Source: Leptospira bourretii
GTDB lineage: Bacteria; Spirochaetota; Leptospiria; Leptospirales; Leptospiraceae
NCBI RefSeq assembly: GCF_004770145.1
Contig: NZ_RQFW01000005.1
Coordinates: 186,001 to 250,000 of the forward strand
Direction: 5' to 3'
Length of the DNA: 64,000 nt
Shown in pieces: positions 23,736 through 33,266 of this stretch (position 1 is the first letter of the stretch; the number at the start of each line of letters is the position of its first letter). Position numbers and translations under genes: made by a program. The notes beneath the pieces are model-generated. The model saw only the letters and a list, made by a program, of their open reading frames with translations. It ran no database searches and had not been told where the DNA came from.

Positions 23736-26050
23736 GTGAAGACAGCATTGATCTATCAGACACAGTCTTAGAAAATCCTTCGTCCAAAGACGAAAGTTCT
23801 AATGATAGACCTTCTGCGCAGTCTTACATTTTTTTGTCTGACTCAGTGGGAAGTCTTACACCCACAGCACGTTGTATCTTAGATGAACTAAAAGATTGGC
23901 ATAAACGTGTAGAAAAACACGGCTCTAAAGAAAAACACGCATCCTATCTGATGACGGTGGATAAACTCCCAGAAGCCTTAGGAAAGTATACAAACCTTGG
24001 TGCCCAAGGTCGTTCCGAAAGTTCCATCTTCCATGCTCTCAGACAGATTTTAGACATTGACCATCGTGGCCAAAACCGTGCCGCTTATGCTTATCCTTAT
24101 CTCATTCGTACGGGCAGTAAAATCTCTTCCAAAATTGCACTCGTTGCACCGCAAAACGAAAATAAAACGGACACCCAACCATATCGATTGGCTTGTTTTC
24201 GTTTTTCGCAAGAACTCATCAAAGTATTACTAGAGAACCGCGCCAAAAAAGGAAGGAACTGGGATGAAGAAAATCCTGGTACTCTACTTTTACAAAAGAA
24301 CAAAGAAGGAAACACCTGGCTCTATCCAAAACTTGGGTCTCTAGAAGCAGAAGTTTCCTCTTTAGTTCGAAAGGGATTTGGAAATTTACCTTATATCCCC
24401 ATGCCAGACTTTCTCCAAGACTTCACTGTTTTTGCAAGAGAACAAAATCTTGCACTTCCCATTCTTGCCGATTACCATATTGTCATTGATGAACTGAACA
24501 TCTTACCTGACGGAAGTTTCAAACGATTACCAGAGGTTGTGAATCAAATCCTTGCCCATATGAATGGATTGGAACATTTCACAAAAGACCAACTCACCAA
24601 ACTGGCTAAAGACGCAAAGTATGAGTCCTTTCTTGCAACTTTTAGTGACTATATTTCCAAACCGAAATTTTCTTCTTTAGAATCTAAAATGAATCCAGAA
24701 GAAGAGGTGAAGAAGTTTTTATCTATCATCGAAAACTTTCCTTATCCCACAGAAAAAGCTAACAAGTCTCTTTCTATAAAAGAAACAATCGATCTCAGTG
24801 TAAAAATTCTAAAAAGACTCTCAGAAGAAAAGGGATCAGTTCTCACTCGTAAAGACGATAGCATTTACGGAACCGTTAAAAATGCAGTCATTGCAAAAAT
24901 TCCAGAACATACAAAAAACCACAATACCCTACTTAGGATTGATTTTGAAGATGAGGTCGCAAAAGCAGGAATCACTTCAGAAGAAAAAGCTAACGAATAC
25001 ATCAAACGTTTGAAAGACGATGTATTTTCCGACCATTCTTATTATGAAGAAAAACTTCCCGATGGTAGATCTGTATATTATGTAGTGGATCATGGATATA
25101 TGGCCGCAGTCATCCACAAACTAGCGTTTGAAGGCAGAACCAACCCAGAATACAAAAAACAATTGGGTTATGCAAAAATCATCAACCACAAACTTTCTAA
25201 TCCGAAACACCCTGAACTCAACAACAAACTAAAACCTGAGTTAATTGCAAAACTCAATGCTGATGTCAAAAACATGGAAGTAGAAGAATTGGAGCGGGAA
25301 CGTTCCAATGAAATTCGTTCTAGGTTCAATGCCGTTCCGGGGATATTAACTTTTGTAGTCAGCACTCTTATCTTCATCACCGGAGCCTATTACCTTCGTT
25401 CGGCGATGCCGATCTTTTTTGGGGTGCCTTTCTCAGTGGTGCTTGGATTTATGGCGGCAATTTACTTCCGAGAAAAATCCACAGAAGAGATTCGAGAAGA
25501 TATCAAAAATTCGGGAAAGTTTTCTGGAATTGGAGATTGGGGAAAACCAACTTACAATTCTGGTTCCACTTCTTCCTATGAAGACGAAGCAGAGACTTCC
25601 AAAAAAGAAGAAAAACTTTCTCATATCTACAAAGCCGCAGATAACTTCGTATTTCCAAAACGATTCAATAAAATCACAGACAAAGTTTTGGATCCAAAAT
25701 CCTTACGTTCTCGGATTTACGAAAACTTGGACAATATCAAACGCAACAACATGACCCTCGGCAAAGAGAAAGATGACGATAAAGTGGCTTCCACTGTGGA
25801 ATATGCTGTCTTACAATCGGTTTCTACCATTCTCATTCCCGATGATGTTGCGATTCGAGATCTTCCAAGCACCATTCTGATCAATCGTAACGATATGAAA
25901 TCAGCACTCTTTCGTGGCCAACTAGCCGACTTCTACAGAGAAGAGATGAACAAAAAGAAATTCGATAAAAAACTAGTTAAGTACTACACCTACCTCATCA
26001 ATACGGTTGAGATGGAGTATTATAAATACCTTCCGAAAAAACGAGTCTAA
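23732..26050 (+). CDS. Large two-helix membrane protein of unknown function
   Basis: 772 residues, no family recognised. Mostly soluble and acidic/Lys-rich; a two-helix hairpin at about residues 545-595 (ILTFVVSTLIFITGAYYL and FSVVLGFMAAIYF). The N-terminal 45 residues are low in complexity (SEDSIDLSDTVLENPSSKDE). Several segments alternate helix and charge (VKKFLSIIENFPYPTEK). The long segment before the hairpin would be cytosolic. ATG 23732 overlaps the avtA stop by 4 bases; the frame is open further up, but only inside avtA. Tight coupling means it is probably co-expressed with AvtA. No enzymatic motif was found. Confidence 0.65.
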   Translation: MSEDSIDLSDTVLENPSSKDESSNDRPSAQSYIFLSDSVGSLTPTARCILDELKDWHKRVEKHGSKEKHASYLMTVDKLPEALGKYTNLGAQGRSESSIFHALRQILDIDHRGQNRAAYAYPYLIRTGSKISSKIALVAPQNENKTDTQPYRLACFRFSQELIKVLLENRAKKGRNWDEENPGTLLLQKNKEGNTWLYPKLGSLEAEVSSLVRKGFGNLPYIPMPDFLQDFTVFAREQNLALPILADYHIVIDELNILPDGSFKRLPEVVNQILAHMNGLEHFTKDQLTKLAKDAKYESFLATFSDYISKPKFSSLESKMNPEEEVKKFLSIIENFPYPTEKANKSLSIKETIDLSVKILKRLSEEKGSVLTRKDDSIYGTVKNAVIAKIPEHTKNHNTLLRIDFEDEVAKAGITSEEKANEYIKRLKDDVFSDHSYYEEKLPDGRSVYYVVDHGYMAAVIHKLAFEGRTNPEYKKQLGYAKIINHKLSNPKHPELNNKLKPELIAKLNADVKNMEVEELERERSNEIRSRFNAVPGILTFVVSTLIFITGAYYLRSAMPIFFGVPFSVVLGFMAAIYFREKSTEEIREDIKNSGKFSGIGDWGKPTYNSGSTSSYEDEAETSKKEEKLSHIYKAADNFVFPKRFNKITDKVLDPKSLRSRIYENLDNIKRNNMTLGKEKDDDKVASTVEYAVLQSVSTILIPDDVAIRDLPSTILINRNDMKSALFRGQLADFYREEMNKKKFDKKLVKYYTYLINTVEMEYYKYLPKKRV

Positions 26051-26089
26051 AAACTAAAATCATTTGATTCCCTACGGGTCACTCCTCCT

Positions 26090-28363
26090 ATGGAGTTGAT
26101 GTATCAAAATGGTATCGTACAATTTCCTATCATCATCATTGATGAAGATTTTCGTTCCGAAAATGCCAGTGGTCTTGGCATTCGAGCAATTGCAAAGGCC
26201 CTAGAAGGCGAAGGGATTGAAGTTCTGGGTGTGACCAGTTACGGAGATTTGACGAGTTTTGTGCAACAACAGAGCCGGGCTTGTGGATTCATCCTCTCCA
26301 TTGACGATGAAGAGTTCACTCCGGAAACAGAAGGTGAAGTTCCCGATGCTCTACGCCAACTCAAAGATTTTGTGACGCAAGTGCGTCATAGAAACGCCGA
26401 CATACCATTGTTTCTTTACGGAGAAACAAGAACCAGTCGCCATATTCCCAATAGTATATTAAAAGAATTACATGGCTTCATTCATATGTTTGAAGACACA
26501 CCTGAGTTTATGGCAAGAGCCATTCACAGGGAAGTAAAATCTTATTTAGATAGTTTGCCCCCACCTTTCTTTCGTGCCTTAACACAATATGCGCATGATG
26601 GAAGTTATAGTTGGCACTGCCCAGGTCACTCCGGTGGAGTTGCTTTTTTGAAAAGCCCCGTCGGCCAAATGTTCCACCAATTTTTTGGAGAGAACATGTT
26701 ACGAGCTGACGTTTGTAATGCGGTAGATGAACTAGGTCAACTTTTAGATCACACAGGTCCCATCTCTGCCAGTGAAAGAAACGCCGCAAGGATCTTCCAA
26801 TGTGATAGTTTGTATTTTGTGACCAATGGAACTTCCACTTCCAATAAAATTGTTTGGCATAGTACAGTTGCCCCTGGCGACGTTGTCATTGTTGACCGAA
26901 ACTGTCACAAAAGTATCCTTCATGCCATTACGATGACGGGTGCTATACCTGTTTTTTTAATGCCGACAAGAAACCATTTTGGAATCATCGGTCCTATTCC
27001 CAAATCTGAATTCAAATGGGAAAACATTCAGAAAAAAATTGCAGAACATCCTTTTGCAAAAGATGTAAAAGGAAACCCCAGAATTCTAACCATCACCCAA
27101 AGTACTTATGATGGAATTTTATACAATGTAGAAGACATTAAATCAGAGTTAGATGGTAAAATTTCAACATTACACTTTGATGAAGCATGGTTACCACATG
27201 CATCCTTTCATAGGTTCTACACTGGTATGCATGCCATTGGATCGGACAGACCAAGACCAAAAGAAAGTATGATCTTTGCCACACAGTCCACACACAAACT
27301 TCTAGCTGGTCTTTCCCAAGCAAGCCAGATCCTTGTGCAAAACAGTGAAAAAGAATCTTTAGACAGAAACTTATTCAATGAAGCATTTTTAATGCATACA
27401 AGTACCAGTCCGCAGTATGCCATCATTGCTTCTTGCGATGTGGCCGCCGCTATGATGGAATCTCCCGGTGGGAACGCCCTTGTGGAAGAATCCATTGAAG
27501 AAGCCCTCGATTTCCGACGTGCCATGCGCAAAGTGGATTTGGAACTCGAAGAAGATTGGTGGTTTAGTGTTTGGGGCCCTGCGGCTCTCATCGAAGAAGG
27601 TGCAGGAGAAAGGGACGAATGGATTCTGAAAGCCAATGACCGTTGGCATGGGTTTGGTGATATTGCCGAAGGATTCAATATGCTCGATCCCATCAAAGCA
27701 ACTGTCATCACTCCTGGAATGAGTGTGGAAGGAGAATTTGCTGATTGGGGAATCCCTGCTCTCATTCTCACTAAATACTTAGCAGAACACGGGATCATTG
27801 TAGAAAAAACAGGACTTTATAGTTTCTTTATCATGTTTACCATCGGGATTACAAAAGGTCGATGGAACACTATGGTGACCGAATTACAACAGTTCAAAGA
27901 TGATTATGATTCGAACCAACCACTCTGGCGTGTGATGCCAAAATTTACAGCGGCTTATCCCAAGTATGATCGGATTGGACTCCGTGATCTTTGCCAATCC
28001 ATGCACGAAGTTTACCGAGCAAATAATATCTCTCACCTAACAACGGAAATGTATTTGAGCCCTATGATTCCTGCGATGAAACCTTCGGAAGCATTTTCTA
28101 AAATGGCACACCGTGACATTGAAAGGGTTCCGATTGATGAATTGGAAGGACGAATCACTTCAGTCCTACTCACACCTTATCCTCCGGGAATCCCACTTCT
28201 CATCCCAGGAGAAAAGTTCAACATGACCATCATTCGTTACTTACAATTCGCACGGGAGTTTAACTCTAAGTTTCCAGGTTTTGAAACTGATATCCACGGC
28301 CTTGTGGAAGAAAAGTCAGAGTCAGGCCATGTGACTTACTATGTGGATTGTGTATCCGAATAA
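26090..28363 (+). CDS. Orn/Lys/Arg decarboxylase family, biodegradative type
   Basis: 757 residues, PLP fold type I. The N-terminal wing domain (about 1-130, IIIIDEDFRSENASGLGIR) precedes the PLP domain: CPGHSGGVAFLKSPVGQ, ADVCNAVDELGQLLDHTGPI, YFVTNGTSTSNKIVWHS, ILTITQSTYDGI, HFDEAWLPHASFH and the lysine (residue 403) in QSTHKLLAGLSQAS; then a C-terminal domain (about 600-757). The length and domain order are those of LdcC/CadA/AdiA decarboxylases. The substrate (arginine, lysine or ornithine) cannot be told; the product would be agmatine, cadaverine or putrescine. It begins 39 bases after the preceding stop and ends in a terminator hairpin. Confidence 0.86.
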   Translation: MELMYQNGIVQFPIIIIDEDFRSENASGLGIRAIAKALEGEGIEVLGVTSYGDLTSFVQQQSRACGFILSIDDEEFTPETEGEVPDALRQLKDFVTQVRHRNADIPLFLYGETRTSRHIPNSILKELHGFIHMFEDTPEFMARAIHREVKSYLDSLPPPFFRALTQYAHDGSYSWHCPGHSGGVAFLKSPVGQMFHQFFGENMLRADVCNAVDELGQLLDHTGPISASERNAARIFQCDSLYFVTNGTSTSNKIVWHSTVAPGDVVIVDRNCHKSILHAITMTGAIPVFLMPTRNHFGIIGPIPKSEFKWENIQKKIAEHPFAKDVKGNPRILTITQSTYDGILYNVEDIKSELDGKISTLHFDEAWLPHASFHRFYTGMHAIGSDRPRPKESMIFATQSTHKLLAGLSQASQILVQNSEKESLDRNLFNEAFLMHTSTSPQYAIIASCDVAAAMMESPGGNALVEESIEEALDFRRAMRKVDLELEEDWWFSVWGPAALIEEGAGERDEWILKANDRWHGFGDIAEGFNMLDPIKATVITPGMSVEGEFADWGIPALILTKYLAEHGIIVEKTGLYSFFIMFTIGITKGRWNTMVTELQQFKDDYDSNQPLWRVMPKFTAAYPKYDRIGLRDLCQSMHEVYRANNISHLTTEMYLSPMIPAMKPSEAFSKMAHRDIERVPIDELEGRITSVLLTPYPPGIPLLIPGEKFNMTIIRYLQFAREFNSKFPGFETDIHGLVEEKSESGHVTYYVDCVSE

Positions 28364-28376
28364 AAAAGATAAAGAT

Positions 28377-28418
28377 CCAATTCCAGACCAAAGATTCTCC
28401 AGTCTGGGATTGGTTTTT
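28377..28418 (+). terminator. Intrinsic terminator after decarboxylase gene
   Basis: 12-bp stem CCAATTCCAGAC (28377-28388) with GTCTGGGATTGG (28402-28413), one G-U pair, 13-base loop, then TTTTT. It starts 13 bases after the decarboxylase stop. Confidence 0.85.
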
Positions 28419-28496
28419 CGTAACAATAATGACAACAGTGTAAACGAAGTTTGAGTGAAGCGAATCACCTTTTGACTCAACTGATCGAAGGAATGT

Positions 28497-29120
28497 TTAC
28501 TCCCACTCAATCATCTTCACCACATCTTTCAAACAATCTTCCCTAAATTCTTGGTTTGGTTTCAAAGTAGGCAATCCAGAATACCATTTCCCATCCGGAT
28601 ATTTTAAATCGACCCAAAAGGAAAAGAGAGTGGTTTCTCCATTATTGTTTTTAATTTCGATGTTCAGAAGTTTTAAATCAGAAACACCCGTTTCCTTATA
28701 AAACACTTCTCCATTCCGGGTGCGGATCCGAATTTTTTTGGGCACCACTTCATAAGTGATCCCTTTTTTTTCTTCTCGTTTTTGTTTTAGTTCCCAGGAG
28801 TCAATTCGCAACGAGTCCAGTTCGTTTGTATTCAGTTTCTTTTTGTAAAGGATTCCATCTTTAGAATGTTCAAAAGACATCGACTGACTGCCGCTAGATG
28901 ATTCCCCGCGAACTATCCTCCCATCACACAGGGTAAGGTTTAAAACCTTGGGTTCGGAATTGTCTTTTTCTCCTCGAGCATTTCGTGGTTCCTTGGATTC
29001 TTCCAAAGGGAGGGAAGGAAGGTTTGGTTCCTTGGGCAATCGTGGTTCTCCGAGTACCGGAGAAAAAAATCCGAGGGTCCCTACCCAAAGAAAGAGTCGC
29101 AGTCGGATGAAGTTTTCCAT
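28497..29120 (-). CDS. Hypothetical exported protein
   Basis: 207 residues, family not recognised. Signal peptide FIRLRLFLWVGTLGFFSPVLGEP. The mature part begins with a Pro/Glu-rich stretch (PRLPKEPNLPSLPLEESK), then KVLNLTLCDGRIVRGE, which looks like the first strand of a beta-rich fold, and ends in LKPNQEFREDCLKDVVKMIE. Start ATG at 29120; an ATG at 29138 would overlap the divergent exchanger start. The 29137 and 29120 starts are only 17 bases apart, so the divergent promoters must lie inside the flanking coding sequence. Confidence 0.55.
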   Translation of the reverse strand: MENFIRLRLFLWVGTLGFFSPVLGEPRLPKEPNLPSLPLEESKEPRNARGEKDNSEPKVLNLTLCDGRIVRGESSSGSQSMSFEHSKDGILYKKKLNTNELDSLRIDSWELKQKREEKKGITYEVVPKKIRIRTRNGEVFYKETGVSDLKLLNIEIKNNNGETTLFSFWVDLKYPDGKWYSGLPTLKPNQEFREDCLKDVVKMIEWE

Positions 29121-29136
29121 ATTCTGACCTTTATCC

Positions 29137-30171
29137 ATGGATGCATTTCTTACTGCAACTTTTCAAACCCTTCCCTTGCCAGTTCTTTTACTCGTCATCA
29201 TCGGCTCCATCCTTGTTTTAGGCAAAGCTGCTGACGTACTTGTCGATGAGGCAGTTTCCCTTTCCACAAGATGGGGAGTTCCCAAAATGATCATTGGGGC
29301 CACCATCGTGAGTTTGGGTACAACCCTTCCTGAAGTTTCTGTTTCGGTTCTTTCTGCCCTAGAGGGAAATCCAGGAATCGCACTCGGAAATGCCGTAGGT
29401 TCCATCATCTGCGACACGGGATTAATTTTAGGAATCGCCATTCTTATTTCCCCACCTGACATTGACAAACGACTTGTCAATCGCCAAGGTTGGATACAAG
29501 TCCTTTCTGGTTTTTTACTTGTGTTTGCTGCCCTACCTTGGGCCAACTTGTCATCTGTTTTCTCCACTGGAGGAAGGATCGACCAAGGAACCGGTTTTGT
29601 ATTTTTGGTTCTCCTTGCTGTTTATATTTATTTCAGCATTCGTTGGTCTCGTTCCAAACCAGGAGAAGTCGAAGCAGGAATTGATGACACAACCGAATAT
29701 GATGAATCCCCATTTTGGATAATCTTTTTAAAACTGGTAGTGGCCATCACTCTTGTGATTTTATCATCCAAAGTTCTGATTCCTTCTGTCCAAGAAACAG
29801 CTGTTCGGTTATCTATTCCTGATTCCATCATTGGAGCCACACTCGTTGCCTTTGGAACATCCCTTCCCGAACTTGTTACGGCCATCCAAGCCTCTCGTCG
29901 TGGGCACTCCGAACTTGCTGTGGGAAATATCATTGGTGCGGATATTTTGAATGTTCTTTTTGTTTCCGGGGCTGCTGCTGCTGTGACTAAAAACGGACTG
30001 GAAGCTCCGGTAAGTTTTTTCACATTCTACTTTCCATCCATGCTCATCGTTCTGGTGCTCTTTCGTTTAGGAATTGTTTTTTCAAAAGACAAAATCAAAC
30101 GACCGTTTGGTGTGTTTTTACTCTTTATCTATGTCCTGGCAACAGTCGCAGGATTTGTATTTAAAGGGTAA
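29137..30171 (+). CDS. Cation/Ca2+ exchanger (CaCA superfamily)
   Basis: 344 residues with two inverted repeats, each carrying the alpha motif: VSLGTTLPEVSVSVLSA then IALGNAVGSIICD (about residues 60-100), and VAFGTSLPELVTAIQAS then LAVGNIIGADILN (about 235-275). About ten membrane segments; a central acidic loop EVEAGIDDTTEYDE. Similar to YrbG-type exchangers that swap sodium or protons for calcium across the inner membrane. Both alpha repeats hold the ion-binding Glu (LPE). Stop overlaps the 3' end of dprA by 11 bases (convergent). Confidence 0.9.
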   Translation: MDAFLTATFQTLPLPVLLLVIIGSILVLGKAADVLVDEAVSLSTRWGVPKMIIGATIVSLGTTLPEVSVSVLSALEGNPGIALGNAVGSIICDTGLILGIAILISPPDIDKRLVNRQGWIQVLSGFLLVFAALPWANLSSVFSTGGRIDQGTGFVFLVLLAVYIYFSIRWSRSKPGEVEAGIDDTTEYDESPFWIIFLKLVVAITLVILSSKVLIPSVQETAVRLSIPDSIIGATLVAFGTSLPELVTAIQASRRGHSELAVGNIIGADILNVLFVSGAAAAVTKNGLEAPVSFFTFYFPSMLIVLVLFRLGIVFSKDKIKRPFGVFLLFIYVLATVAGFVFKG

Positions 30172-31087
30172 AGTTTAGATCCCATCCACCATCTCTTCTT
30201 TTTCCAGAAGGGATGGTTCTTTTGTTTCTCCATTCCTCATAACTTATTTCCTTACTTTCTAAAACCATTTTTTCTGTTGGGATTTTTTTCTCCCCAAATA
30301 ACCTTTGTGCCCCTTGCCTTACCAGTAACCTTCCGCCTTCGTTATCAAATTGTTTGGGGTGGTCAAAAACAAAGATCTCTCGGTTTTGTTCCATAGCACT
30401 GTAGGCTGTCGATATGGTTCCCGATTTTCGACCCGATTCCATGATGTACACTTTGTCCGCAAGACCGGAGATGACACGATTGCGTTTGGGAAAAGTCCAT
30501 TTGGCTGGTTCTGTTTTGAGTAAAAATTCTGTGATGAGAAGTTGGTTTGGGTCTTCTTTGATTCGTTTGTAAAGATCCCGGTTCCCTGGTGGGTATTCCA
30601 TTCCTAAAGTGGTTCCAAGCACTCCTATCACCGGAAGTCCAAATTCTAATGCCGAAAGAAAAGCTTCCCGATCAATCCCAAGTGCCATCCCCGATACAAC
30701 CGCAAAATCTTTGTTTGTTGATAGTAATTCCACAAGTTTCCTAGTGGCAGAAAGAGATACTGGCGAAGATTTTCTTGTCCCAACAATCGCCACCAACTGA
30801 AACTGAAATAATTGAAGGTTTCCCAAACAGGCAAAAACAAAAGGAGGATCATAAATTTCCTTTAAAGGTTTTGGATATTCTGGGTCATAAAAACTGACCA
30901 GATTCCAATGAGGATCTTTCAATTTTTCCCATTGGATACATTCTGCCAAACATTGGTTCCAAAACTCTTCTTCAAAATAATGAGGAAGGGCCAGGTATAA
31001 ATCTGAAAAATTGGTAAACTGACGCCAAAGTTTTGTTCTACGAAGAAAAGAAGAAATTCGCGGATGGCCTAAAATCGAAACTACCAC
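30161..31087 (-). CDS. dprA: DNA-processing protein DprA/Smf
   Basis: Loads RecA onto incoming single-stranded DNA during natural transformation. The Rossmann-like core has LVAIVGTRKSSPVSLSATRK, VVSGMALGIDREAF, GLPVIGVLGTTLGMEYPPGN, FPKRNRVISGLADKVYIMES and SGTISTAYSAMEQNREIF. 308 residues; the C-terminal winged helix seen in longer family members is absent or degenerate, replaced by a short Lys/Arg-rich tail. Start GTG at 31087, 11 bases after the TPR lipoprotein stop, so the two are one unit. Whether Leptospira is naturally transformable is not settled; dprA is widely present even where competence is unproven. Confidence 0.93.
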   Translation of the reverse strand: MVVSILGHPRISSFLRRTKLWRQFTNFSDLYLALPHYFEEEFWNQCLAECIQWEKLKDPHWNLVSFYDPEYPKPLKEIYDPPFVFACLGNLQLFQFQLVAIVGTRKSSPVSLSATRKLVELLSTNKDFAVVSGMALGIDREAFLSALEFGLPVIGVLGTTLGMEYPPGNRDLYKRIKEDPNQLLITEFLLKTEPAKWTFPKRNRVISGLADKVYIMESGRKSGTISTAYSAMEQNREIFVFDHPKQFDNEGGRLLVRQGAQRLFGEKKIPTEKMVLESKEISYEEWRNKRTIPSGKRRDGGWDLNFTL

Positions 31088-31098
31088 AAAGAGAGTGG

Positions 31099-32016
31099 TC
31101 AGTTAGATTTGTTTTGGGCCCCCAACTGGTTTAAGTTTTTAATGACATTGCGGTAAGAAGAATTTTCTTCCAATGGTTCCCGGATGTTTCCTTTTTCTTT
31201 CATCTCTTCTAGTATGGACTTGATCCGAGTGTATTCATCATAAGCTAAATTTGATTTTCCTATTTGGTATAAAAAATTAGCCTTTGCAAACCGTGTTGGA
31301 ACATTGTATGGCTCTTTACGTAAAATTTGGTCGAGAAGCGAAAAGGCAGTTTCTACTTCATCATACCCATTCGAAAGTTTTCCATTCCAAGCTTCATCCT
31401 TCAATGAAGAATCGAAATACACAAGTGCCAATTGAAAAGGAAACCGAGAATCCTCTTTGTCTAATTTCGAAAGTTGTTTAAAAAGTCCAATGGCACGATT
31501 GCGTCTGACCGGCTCCCAACCCATATCTTTGGATGCATTGGCATAAGCTACAGCCGTTTCATATAACAACTGCTTGTCTAACTTCCCAGTCTGGATGGCT
31601 TTTTCAAAATAAGGCAATGCAGACTCGTAAGAATGGATTTCAAATCCACCTTGTTTGGCATTTGGTAAAGATTCACCCATAGCTTCTTCATAATACCTGG
31701 CTCCTAAATCAGAAGATCCAGCACGCATATAGGCCCTGGCAATTTTCCAGGAAAGGGCGGCTGCTTGGTTGGACTTTTGAACCATTTTCCGAATCCGTTT
31801 GTCCATCTCTTCGATTTCAGCCTCTTCCAAAGCTAACTTCTCTTTCCAATTCACGATGTCTTTTTCGGAAGGAAGTTCCCCTCCAATTCGTTTGCGGTAT
31901 TTGGATTCGGTCAGTGACTTGAGATAGTCACAACCAACCAAACTAAAGCCAAGCAGGAGGAAAAGGAAACCTAGTGGCAAGGAAACCAAAGAAAACCTGC
32001 TGTTTTTTGTGCCCAT
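31099..32016 (-). CDS. TPR-repeat lipoprotein
   Basis: 305 residues. Signal sequence SLPLGFLFLLLGFSLVGCDYL with lipobox LVGC, Cys near 29. Residues about 90-240 are helical with TPR spacing: AALSWKIARAYMRAGSSDLGA, ESALPYFEKAIQTGKLDKQ, PFQLALVYFDSSLKDEAWNG and VPTRFAKANFLYQIGKSN. Scaffold for protein-protein contacts, probably on the periplasmic side. First gene of the dprA unit; no functional link is known. Confidence 0.78.
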   Translation of the reverse strand: MGTKNSRFSLVSLPLGFLFLLLGFSLVGCDYLKSLTESKYRKRIGGELPSEKDIVNWKEKLALEEAEIEEMDKRIRKMVQKSNQAAALSWKIARAYMRAGSSDLGARYYEEAMGESLPNAKQGGFEIHSYESALPYFEKAIQTGKLDKQLLYETAVAYANASKDMGWEPVRRNRAIGLFKQLSKLDKEDSRFPFQLALVYFDSSLKDEAWNGKLSNGYDEVETAFSLLDQILRKEPYNVPTRFAKANFLYQIGKSNLAYDEYTRIKSILEEMKEKGNIREPLEENSSYRNVIKNLNQLGAQNKSN

Positions 32017-32066
32017 CAGTTCGATTTTAGTTTCTTTCTTTTGGATGAAAAGAAAAAAATGTGATT

Positions 32067-32495
32067 ATGTCTCATAGTTTTCGCAGGCTGGGTGAAGCCG
32101 ATCTTTCCCTTCTCCTCCAATGGGAATCTCTCTGTTTTCCAGGAGAGGAATGGACAGAAAAAATGATCCAAACCCATTTAGAATTCCATGTGGCGTTTGG
32201 ATTGGGAGATCCAGAAACAAAGTGTTATGCGCTTGTTTGTGAAACTCCTTGGGAGATCGAAATTTTTCGAATCGCAACACTCCCCAACTATCGGAAGTTA
32301 GGTTTGGCAAAAGAACTTTTGATGGCACTATTCCAAGAATTTCCTAAAAAAGAATTCTTTTTGGAAGTAAAGGAATCAAACCTTGCCGCCATTGGTCTTT
32401 ACCAATCCGTCGGTTTTATTGAATTAGAAAGACGTAAAAAATACTATCCGGACGGATCCACAGCTGTCCTGATGAAAAGGAATCCATCAGAATGA
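32067..32495 (+). CDS. rimI: RimI-like GNAT acetyltransferase
   Basis: 142 residues. RimI acetylates the N-terminus of ribosomal protein S18; related GNATs may act on other substrates. Seen: LCFPGEEWTEKMIQTHL near the start, IATLPNYRKLGLAKELLMAL (the acetyl-CoA pyrophosphate loop, R-x-x-G-L-A in place of Q/R-x-x-G-x-G/A), and EVKESNLAAIGLYQSVGFIE followed by RKKYYPDGSTAVLM, the typical RimI ending. ATG 32067 chosen; a GTG at 32061 is an alternative. It is the first gene of a run coupled by overlaps; the next starts at the ATGA overlap 32492. Confidence 0.82.
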   Translation: MSHSFRRLGEADLSLLLQWESLCFPGEEWTEKMIQTHLEFHVAFGLGDPETKCYALVCETPWEIEIFRIATLPNYRKLGLAKELLMALFQEFPKKEFFLEVKESNLAAIGLYQSVGFIELERRKKYYPDGSTAVLMKRNPSE

Positions 32496-33265
32496 AAAAT
32501 GCATATGTCACAGGCGCATCCCAAGGAATTGGAAAGGAATTTGTTCGTGCCCTTGCGAAAGACTATAATGTCTTTTTAATTTCCCGAACGGAATCCGATT
32601 TAAAAAAAGTAATTTTAGAACTAGAACCAAAATCCAGAGGGATTTTGAAATATTTTGCTCTGGACCTTACCAAAAAAAAAGATGTAGAAGAACTCGCTGA
32701 GATCATCTCAAAAGACAAAGAAGCCGAACTTCTAGTCAACAACGCAGGGTTTGGAACTGTCGGTGAATTTGCAGCACTTCCACTCGACAAAGAACTAGAT
32801 GAAGTCAATCTGAATGTCAAAACTTTAGTACACTTAAGTCATGTGGCACTAAACCGATTCAAAAAAAATAAAAAAGGTTATTTGATCAATGTGGCGTCTA
32901 TCGCTGGTTATTTGCCAGCACCAGGGAGTGCAATATATGCCGCCACCAAAGCTTTTGTAAAATCGTTTACAGAGTCCATCCACGAGGAAGCAAAACTCCA
33001 CGGAATTTTTGTCCAAGCACTTTGCCCAGGACTCACTCATTCTGACTTTCACCAAAGAGCAGGGATTAACAAATCCAAATATCCATCTTTTATGTGGCAA
33101 AATGCAGATGTCGTAGTAGAAGAATCGTTAAATGCCCTTCGTTCTAACCAAGCGGTGTGTATTACTGGTTCTTTCAATCAAGGAGCAGTTACTCTATCCG
33201 AGTTAATCCCACGAGGTTTCCTACGTAGGTTGAGTGGAAAGTATCTAAAACTAGAAGAGGAATAG
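32492..33265 (+). CDS. Short-chain dehydrogenase/reductase
   Basis: 257 residues, classical SDR: cofactor motif VTGASQGIGKEF (about 6-17), NNAGFGTVGEF, catalytic S in INVASIAGYLP and YAATKAFV with the Tyr-x-x-x-Lys pair. NAD(P)-dependent oxidoreductase of unknown substrate; CPGLTHSDFH in the substrate loop and the tail (RGFLRRLSGKYLKLEEE) are like those in the DltE/lipid-metabolism SDRs. ATGA overlap with the RimI-like gene, 1 base to the next gene. Confidence 0.88.
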   Translation: MKNAYVTGASQGIGKEFVRALAKDYNVFLISRTESDLKKVILELEPKSRGILKYFALDLTKKKDVEELAEIISKDKEAELLVNNAGFGTVGEFAALPLDKELDEVNLNVKTLVHLSHVALNRFKKNKKGYLINVASIAGYLPAPGSAIYAATKAFVKSFTESIHEEAKLHGIFVQALCPGLTHSDFHQRAGINKSKYPSFMWQNADVVVEESLNALRSNQAVCITGSFNQGAVTLSELIPRGFLRRLSGKYLKLEEE

Positions 33266-33266
33266 G

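Noticed and set aside
30161..31087. Frameshifted or truncated DprA
   Set aside because: The Rossmann core is complete and the shorter C-terminus is seen in other DprA proteins; no evidence of decay.
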